NCBI GenBank assembly: GCA_046484585.1
Contig: JAWOIQ010000131.1
Coordinates: forward strand, 1 to 8,411
Length of the DNA stretch: 8,411 nt
Source of the DNA: JAGXFP01 sp046484585
Lineage (GTDB): Bacteria; Desulfobacterota; Desulfobulbia; Desulfobulbales; JAGXFP01
Reading direction: 5' to 3'
A program made the position numbers and the translations under genes. The notes under the pieces are model-generated. The model saw only the letters and a program-made list of their open reading frames with translations. It did no database searches and was not told the DNA's origin. This document shows positions 4,596 through 8,411 of the stretch, piece after piece (position 1 is the stretch's first letter; the number at the start of each line of letters is the position of its first letter).

Positions 4596-6587
4596 TCAAT
4601 CCGCCAGCTTTTTTTCCTCGGCGCATTGGCGCTCGACCATGCCGGCGAAATCAACAATTTTCATGGCCGGCAGATTCTCACCGTCGCGCAGCCGAATCGT
4701 CACTTCCCCCGCCGCCATTTCCTTATCGCCGATAATCAACATATACGGAATCTTCCGGACCTGGGCTTCCCGGATCTTGTAATTGAGCTTCTCGTTGCGG
4801 ACATCCTTTTCGACCCGCACCCCAAGCCGTCTCAACTCGCCATAAACCTTTTCGGTATATTCGCGCTGAGAGTCGGTTATATTCATCAGGCGGGCCTGGA
4901 CCGGCGCCATCCAGACCGGGAAGGCACCGGCGTAATGCTCGATCATCACCCCGAAAAAACGCTCAAGGGAACCCATCAGGGCTCGATGGATCATGATCGG
5001 CTGATGCTCCTTGCCGTCACTGCCGGTATAACTCAACGCAAAGCGCTCAGGCAGGTTGAAGTCGACCTGAATGGTGGAGCATTGCCAGGAGCGCCCCAGT
5101 TTATCCTTGATCTTGATATCGATCTTGGGTCCGTAAAAAACCCCTTCGCCGGGATCGAGTTCGTAATCATAACCTTTCTTGTCCAGCGCCATCTTCAGGG
5201 CGGCGGTCGCGCTCTCCCAGTTCTCGTCAGTGCCGACAGACTTCTCGGGCCGGGTGGAGAGATAGATGTCATAGCTGTCAAAACCAAACAACCGCAAAAC
5301 CTTCATGTTAAGGTCGAGGATGTTATAGATCTCGTCTTCGAGCTGGTCGGGACAGCAGAAGATATGGGCGTCGTCCTGGGTAAACCCCCGGACCCTCATC
5401 AGACCGTGCAGGGCGCCGGTTTTCTCGTAACGGTAGACGGTGCCGAGCTCGCACCAGCGGATCGGAAATTCCCGATAACTTCTCTTGCCGGTGTTGTAAA
5501 TCGCGATATGAAAAGGGCAGTTCATCGGCTTGAGCTGGTAACCGACCTCGTCGATCTCCATGGCGGAATACATGTTCTCGCCGTAAAAATCCAGGTGGCC
5601 GCTGGTCTTCCAGAGATCGCGCCTGGCGATATGAGGCGTATAGAGCAGTTCGTAGTCGTGCCGGTAATGTTCCGCCCACCACTGATCCTCGATGATCTTG
5701 CGCATCAGAGCGCCTTTCGGCTGCCAGAGAATCAGGCCCGGTCCCACCTCATCCTGAATGGTAAAAAGTTCGAGTTCCCGGCCGAGCTTGCGGTGATCGC
5801 GCTTTTTGGCCTCTTCGAGCTGGAAAAGATAATTTTTGAGGTCCTTGGGACTGGGAAAGGCGGTGCCGTATATGCGCTGAAGCATCGGCCGCTTCTCGTC
5901 GCCGCGCCAGTAAGCCCCGGCCAGCCTGGTCAGCTTGAAAACCTGCAACAAACCGCTGTGGGGGACGTGCGGTCCCCGGCAAAGATCGACAAAATCGCCG
6001 AGTCGATAAAGGCTGACCGTCTCGTCCTCGATCTGATCGATAAGCTCAACCTTATATTCCTGGTGCTTCTCGGCAAAAAACCGCCGGGCCTCGTCTTTAC
6101 CGACGGTCTCGCGCTCAAAAGGCGTGACGGAGCCGGCCAGTTGCAGCATCCTGGTCTCGATCTTTTCAAGATCGTCGGGGGTGAAGGCTTCCTCCCGGTC
6201 GAAATCGTAATAAAACCCGTCCTCGGTCGAAGGACCGATGGCGACCTTGACCTCGGGTCCGAACAGATCGATAACCGCATGGGCCATGAGATGGGCGGTG
6301 CTGTGCCTGATGATGTCCAACCCTTCGGGGGAATCGGCCATGACGAAATCGACTTCGATATCCCGGTCAACCGGGGCGGAGAGATCATACAGTTTCCCGC
6401 CGGTCCGGAAAGCCACCGCCTGCTTGCGCTGTTTTTTGGAAAGCAGCTCATTCAAGGCATCGCTTAACGGGCGGCCGGCGGCAACCACCGCCTGCTTATG
6501 CCCTGTGGGCATAAGCTTCGTTTGAGCAGGCGAACTGCTCAACTCAGCTTTACCCATTCCGGCTATCGACACCGTACAATCGGCCAT
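4596..6587 (-). CDS. thrS: Threonyl-tRNA synthetase
   Basis: This cytoplasmic class II synthetase charges tRNA-Thr and hydrolyses misformed Ser-tRNA-Thr. From the ATG at 6587 it has 663 residues, about 20 more than E. coli. The order is an N-terminal TGS-like domain (to about 85; LMPTG stands where TLPDG is usual), an editing domain (RHSTAHLMAH with H95 and H99; VDLCRGPHVP with C203 and H207), a catalytic core with zinc ligands C357 (MNCPFH), H408 (DDAHIF) and H534 (MIHRALMGSLERF), and a C-terminal anticodon-binding domain (PVWMAPVQ, DVRNEKLNYKIREAQ). The start is uncertain. The ATG at 6587 has GGTGG 8 nt upstream; GTG 6599 and ATG 6557 lack a good ribosome-binding site, and ATG 6512 lies inside a hairpin stem. 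A terminator separates it from tRNA-Val; a weak promoter candidate (CTGACC, 18 nt, TATGTT at 6694-6665) may serve it. Confidence 0.97.
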   Translation of the reverse strand: MADCTVSIAGMGKAELSSSPAQTKLMPTGHKQAVVAAGRPLSDALNELLSKKQRKQAVAFRTGGKLYDLSAPVDRDIEVDFVMADSPEGLDIIRHSTAHLMAHAVIDLFGPEVKVAIGPSTEDGFYYDFDREEAFTPDDLEKIETRMLQLAGSVTPFERETVGKDEARRFFAEKHQEYKVELIDQIEDETVSLYRLGDFVDLCRGPHVPHSGLLQVFKLTRLAGAYWRGDEKRPMLQRIYGTAFPSPKDLKNYLFQLEEAKKRDHRKLGRELELFTIQDEVGPGLILWQPKGALMRKIIEDQWWAEHYRHDYELLYTPHIARRDLWKTSGHLDFYGENMYSAMEIDEVGYQLKPMNCPFHIAIYNTGKRSYREFPIRWCELGTVYRYEKTGALHGLMRVRGFTQDDAHIFCCPDQLEDEIYNILDLNMKVLRLFGFDSYDIYLSTRPEKSVGTDENWESATAALKMALDKKGYDYELDPGEGVFYGPKIDIKIKDKLGRSWQCSTIQVDFNLPERFALSYTGSDGKEHQPIMIHRALMGSLERFFGVMIEHYAGAFPVWMAPVQARLMNITDSQREYTEKVYGELRRLGVRVEKDVRNEKLNYKIREAQVRKIPYMLIIGDKEMAAGEVTIRLRDGENLPAMKIVDFAGMVERQCAEEKKLAD
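6489..6542 (-). promoter_or_regulatory. Tandem and mutually exclusive hairpins in the thrS 5' coding region
   Basis: On the minus strand TTGAGCAG (6542-6535) pairs perfectly with CTGCTCAA (6529-6522) around TTCGC. Next, GCTTATGCCC (6516-6507) pairs perfectly with GGGCATAAGC (6503-6494) around ACA. An alternative 8-bp helix pairs CGCCTGCT (6532-6525) with AGCAGGCG (6496-6489); it would break the first hairpin and open the base of the second. The structures are exact in the sequence. A role in controlling thrS translation is inference, guided by the known ThrRS autoregulation in E. coli. Confidence 0.5.
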
Positions 6588-6625
6588 CAACCAATCCACC
6601 CGCGCATAAATCCGTCTGAACAGTT

Positions 6626-6660
6626 AAAAAAAATAAGCACATTGGCCGGAGCCAACCTGC
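6626..6660 (-). terminator. Intrinsic terminator after tRNA-Val
   Basis: On the minus strand the arms GCAGGTTGGC (6660-6651) and GCCAATGTGC (6646-6637) pair around a TCCG loop: five Watson-Crick pairs, a G-U pair, one mismatch and three more pairs. The stem is followed directly by TTATTTTTTTT (6636-6626). This is the best intrinsic terminator in the window. It would end the tRNA transcript or act as an attenuator, since it stands only 38 nt before the chosen thrS start. Confidence 0.75.
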
Positions 6661-6714
6661 CTATAACATAGCCCGCCGAAAAGGGGGCGGTCAGTAAATT
6701 TCAATAGGAAAAAC

Positions 6715-6791
6715 TGGTAGGCACGGGCGGATTCGAACCGCCGACCTCTTGCGTGTCGAGCAAGCGCTCTAACCAACTGAGCTACGCGCCT
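6715..6791 (-). tRNA. tRNA-Val, anticodon GAC, with C33 in place of U33
   Basis: The gene spans 77 nt including an encoded CCA (6717-6715). Reading the minus strand: acceptor AGGCGCG pairs with CGTGCCT (one G-U), the D arm is GCTC with loop AGTTGGTTA and GAGC, and the anticodon stem CTTGC/GCAAG encloses the 7-nt loop TCGACAC. The variable region is AGGTC, and the T arm is GGCGG, TTCGAAT, CCGCC. The discriminator is A73. Positions 34-36 read GAC, decoding the valine codons GUC and GUU, and A35, C36 and A73 fit valine identity. The pair A1-U72 is less usual than G1-C72. Position 33 is C, whereas U33 is almost universal; every other conserved position (G18, G19, T54, T55, C56) is normal. It lies between a promoter-like region and a strong terminator. 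Confidence 0.92.
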
Positions 6792-6811
6792 ATCCATATT
6801 TAAACGATATC

Positions 6812-6850
6812 AAAACCGGCGGGGTCCGGTCAGACCTGAGAGGTCGGACC
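6812..6850 (-). promoter_or_regulatory. Hairpin and alternative terminator-like stem upstream of tRNA-Val
   Basis: On the minus strand GGTCCGACCT (6850-6841), loop CTC, then AGGTC (6837-6833) and GGACC (6827-6823) form a 10-bp hairpin with a 5-nt bulge. An alternative ACCGG (6830-6826) and CCGGT (6819-6815) stem followed by TTT overlaps the 3' arm of the first, so the two are mutually exclusive. The second could be a weak terminator of the recR transcript or an attenuator in the tRNA leader. No other terminator is visible after recR. Confidence 0.35.
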
Positions 6851-6855
6851 TTAAA

Positions 6856-6871
6856 TCTTAACCGGTTAAGA
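6856..6871. promoter_or_regulatory. Perfect 16-bp palindrome, candidate operator
   Basis: TCTTAACCGGTTAAGA is fully self-complementary. It begins 7 nt downstream of the predicted -10 box (6883-6878), so it covers the expected transcription start, a common site for a repressor dimer. In RNA it could form a 6-bp stem with a CCGG loop. I do not recognise the regulator. Confidence 0.5.
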
Positions 6872-6877
6872 GGAGAT

Positions 6878-6906
6878 CAAATAACAACAATCTCTTTCCC
6901 TGTCAA
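6878..6906 (-). promoter_or_regulatory. Promoter upstream of tRNA-Val
   Basis: On the minus strand a perfect TTGACA -35 box (6906-6901) is followed by a 17-nt spacer and the -10 box TATTTG (6883-6878). The -10 matches the consensus at only 3 of 6 positions but has a TGn extension directly upstream. Transcription should start near 6871, about 80 nt before the mature tRNA 5' end. It begins 25 nt after the recR stop codon. Confidence 0.5.
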
Positions 6907-6931
6907 GGATAAATCGCGTAAGCGCTGAAGG

Positions 6932-7534
6932 TTAAGCGGCCGGCTTCCGCGATTCGATGGCCCGGCTCAGGGTCAGTTCATCGGCATATTTTATATCCAT
7001 CCCCATGGGAATCCCGCAGGCCAGGCGACTGACCGCGACCGGCAGTCCCTGCAGCCGGCCGGCCAGATAGGCGGCCGTCGCCTCGCCGGGCACCGTGGAA
7101 CTGGTGGCGATCAGCACCTCCTCCACCCCTTGCATCCTGACCCTTTTCAACAGGGCGTCCACCCGGATCTCGGCCGGACCGACCCCGTCCATCGGGGAGA
7201 GAACCCCATGGAGAATATGATAGCGCCCCTTGAACGAGGCCACCTTCTCAATGGCCATAAGGTCCGCCGGTCCCTCGACCACGCAGATCAAGGCGCCATC
7301 CCGACCCGGATCGCCGCAAATCGCGCAGGGGTCGCTCTCGGAAAAGGCGAAACAGTTCGAACAAAGGCTGATCGTCTCGTGGAGATTGGCCAGATCGTTG
7401 GCCAGTTCGTGGGCCTCGGCCGCCGGCCGCCGCAGAATGTGCAGGGCCAGGCGGGTCGAGGTTTTCCTGCCGATCCCCGGCAGACGAGCCAGATCGTCGA
7501 TCAGCCGGGCCAGAGCCGGCGGCACAACATTCAT
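6932..7534 (-). CDS. recR: Recombination mediator protein RecR
   Basis: RecR works with RecO and RecF to load RecA at single-strand gaps during recombinational repair in the cytoplasm. The 200-residue product matches the family length of about 200. In order it has a helix-hairpin-helix region (LIDDLARLPGIGRKTSTRLA, about 11-30), a four-cysteine zinc finger (C58, C61, C70, C73) and a TOPRIM domain from about residue 80 (ICVVEGPADLMAIE) to about 175. The conserved YHILHGVLSPMDGVGP lies within it, and LACGIPMGMDIKYADELTL forms the C-terminal part. The ATG at 7534 is 11 nt after the ybaB stop and has GAGG 5 nt upstream, overlapping the operon junction. It is the last gene of the dnaX-ybaB-recR operon; a new promoter begins 25 nt beyond it. 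Confidence 0.98.
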   Translation of the reverse strand: MNVVPPALARLIDDLARLPGIGRKTSTRLALHILRRPAAEAHELANDLANLHETISLCSNCFAFSESDPCAICGDPGRDGALICVVEGPADLMAIEKVASFKGRYHILHGVLSPMDGVGPAEIRVDALLKRVRMQGVEEVLIATSSTVPGEATAAYLAGRLQGLPVAVSRLACGIPMGMDIKYADELTLSRAIESRKPAA

Positions 7535-7545
7535 TCAGCCCTCAC

Positions 7546-7854
7546 TCAAAAAAGTCCGGGGATATTTAAACCGCCGGTCAGCTTGGCTATCTCGCCGCGG
7601 CTCATCTCCAGAACCTTCTTCATGGCGTCGTTCACCGCGGCCCTGATCAGATCCTGCAGCATCCGGGGATCATCCAGATTGATCACCTCCGGTTCGATCT
7701 TCAGATCGACAATCTCGTTACGACCATTGACCGTCACCGAGACCATGCCGCCGCCCACGGTCGAAGTCACCTCTCTATTGGCCAGCTCCTCCTGCACGCC
7801 GGCCATCTTTGCCTGGAATTCCCTGGCCTGCTCCATCATTTTCTGAATATCCAT
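7546..7854 (-). CDS. ybaB: YbaB/EbfC family nucleoid-associated protein
   Basis: This small DNA-binding protein is found next to dnaX and recR in very many bacteria. Family members form tweezer-like dimers and coat the nucleoid; the precise role is not settled. The product has 102 residues, within the usual 100-115. It has a charged N-terminal helix rich in Gln and Glu (about 1-27), the family-typical VTSTVGGGMVSVTVNGRNEI beta region, IEPEVINLDDPRMLQDL, a C-terminal helix (AAVNDAMKKV) and the usual ending GGLNIPGLF. The ATG at 7854 overlaps the dnaX stop in TAATG, with GGGAGG 4 nt upstream inside dnaX, so translation is probably coupled. No deviation from the family is apparent. Confidence 0.97.
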   Translation of the reverse strand: MDIQKMMEQAREFQAKMAGVQEELANREVTSTVGGGMVSVTVNGRNEIVDLKIEPEVINLDDPRMLQDLIRAAVNDAMKKVLEMSRGEIAKLTGGLNIPGLF

Positions 7855-8411
7855 TATTCCTCCCTTGCCGGCCCGGCGCCGCTTTCCCTGCTGCGGGGAC
7901 CGGTCCGGACATCGGCGACCTGGCCGCTGAAAACCTCCGCAACCAACTGGGCCAGAGGATCCCGGCGCAGGGCCATCCTCTCTTCCTGCAAGGCAACGGT
8001 TTCATCCCCGCCGTTTCCGTCTCCGCCGACACCCCTGGCGCTTATCCTGAGTCTCAGCTCGCGTTGGAAAAAATCCTGGGCGAATTCGGTCAAAACCTTG
8101 AGGTTGTCGGCCTGCTGGAGGATGGGACAGTGGGTGCTGTCTTCATATTTCATCCGCAACTCATTGCCCTTGAGGCGGACGGAGTCGCACATTTTTACTA
8201 TCTGGGCCATCCAGCCCTTTCGTTCGCCGACATAAAGCGCGAAATCGTCCCAGTCCCGGCGCACGTCCTTCGGCGGTTCCGCCGCCGGACCGGTCATAAC
8301 GGCGGAATCGTCCGGCGAAACGGCATCCGCCGGATCCGGCGCCTGTCGACTCCGAACTGTAAAGTGGCCGGCGAGGCGATGGGCCGGATATCGGCCCCCG
8401 CGGCCTTGGCC
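7854..8411 (-). CDS. dnaX: DNA polymerase III tau subunit (DnaX), C-terminal part only
   Basis: This is the C-terminal, tau-type domain of the clamp-loader protein that connects the loader to the polymerase core. The AAA+ ATPase domains lie outside the window. Recognisable segments after about 8260 are the WDDFALYV helix start, VRLKGNELRMKYEDS, ILQQADNLKVLTEFAQDFFQRELRLRI, an acidic linker, DPLAQLVAEVFSGQV and RTGPRSR. The identification rests on this sequence and on the ybaB-recR neighbours. The frame stays open from the TAA at 7856-7854 to the window edge (185 codons), and the ATG at 8297 is internal rather than the start. Upstream of about 8340, however, a different frame has the more gene-like codon pattern, so a frameshift near 8340-8350 is possible (see findings). 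The stop overlaps the ybaB start by one base. Confidence 0.88.
   Translation of the reverse strand, partial: GQGRGGRYPAHRLAGHFTVRSRQAPDPADAVSPDDSAVMTGPAAEPPKDVRRDWDDFALYVGERKGWMAQIVKMCDSVRLKGNELRMKYEDSTHCPILQQADNLKVLTEFAQDFFQRELRLRISARGVGGDGNGGDETVALQEERMALRRDPLAQLVAEVFSGQVADVRTGPRSRESGAGPAREE

Noticed and set aside
4626..6467. A 613-codon open frame on the plus strand, antisense to thrS
   Set aside because: It lies wholly within a highly conserved thrS gene. Long antisense frames are expected opposite GC-rich coding sequence, and the translation shows no recognisable domain or ribosome-binding site.
6587..6607. A six-codon minus-strand frame (MRGWIG) whose TGA overlaps the thrS ATG
   Set aside because: The TGATG overlap is suggestive of coupling, but there is no good ribosome-binding site and the frame is too short to separate from chance.
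6673..6690. CCGCC/GGCGG hairpin just after tRNA-Val as the tRNA terminator
   Set aside because: No T-run follows it; the hairpin at 6637-6660 with its long T tract is the better terminator.
7130..7846. Plus-strand frames opposite recR and ybaB
   Set aside because: Both minus-strand genes are complete and conserved; the plus-strand translations look like antisense shadows.
1..8411. CRISPR array, insertion sequence, prophage or defence system
   Set aside because: I saw no regularly spaced repeats, transposase or integrase frame, or attachment-site-like duplication; all coding space is taken by housekeeping genes.

Overview
This window is a conserved information-processing region of a bacterial chromosome. 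Every gene I can support lies on the minus strand, so transcription runs from high to low coordinates. In that direction the order is the 3' part of dnaX, ybaB (ebfC), recR, a tRNA-Val(GAC) gene, thrS, infC, rpmI, rplT, pheS and the first 612 codons of pheT. High GC content, an encoded CCA end on the tRNA, the thrS-infC-rpmI-rplT-pheS-pheT order and the flavour of the proteins suggest a member of the former Deltaproteobacteria (Desulfobacterota and relatives). That assignment is inference. No mobile element, CRISPR array, rRNA gene or accessory gene cassette is visible.

Region by region: (1) 7546-8411 and 6932-7534 form a tight dnaX-ybaB-recR operon with a TAATG junction and an 11-nt gap; its products serve the replicase clamp loader, the nucleoid or DNA, and RecFOR recombinational repair. 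(2) 6792-6931 is an intergenic region with a strong-looking promoter, a perfect 16-bp palindrome at its predicted start site, and a GC-rich hairpin. It leads into tRNA-Val (6715-6791), which is followed by a good intrinsic terminator (6626-6660). (3) 4596-6587 is thrS; its first codons contain strong, mutually exclusive hairpins. (4) 4305-4595 is a 291-nt intergenic region with a good sigma70-like promoter bracketed by a 12-bp inverted repeat, and a structured infC leader. (5) 1-4304 is infC, rpmI, rplT, pheS and pheT, with an AUU start codon on infC and an unusually long (207 nt), structured rpmI-rplT spacer.

Functionally, thrS, pheS, pheT and tRNA-Val supply aminoacylation, infC supplies initiation factor IF3, and rpmI and rplT supply 50S proteins bL35 and bL20. 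In well studied bacteria this cluster is controlled by autoregulation: IF3 senses its own AUU start, bL20 binds mRNA, and ThrRS binds its own leader.

I found no gene-level novel system. What deserves a second look is regulatory or RNA-level structure: the switch-like hairpins in the thrS 5' region, the inverted repeat around the infC promoter, the rpmI-rplT spacer, the palindrome before tRNA-Val, the missing U33 in the tRNA, and an apparent reading-frame discontinuity in dnaX at the window edge.
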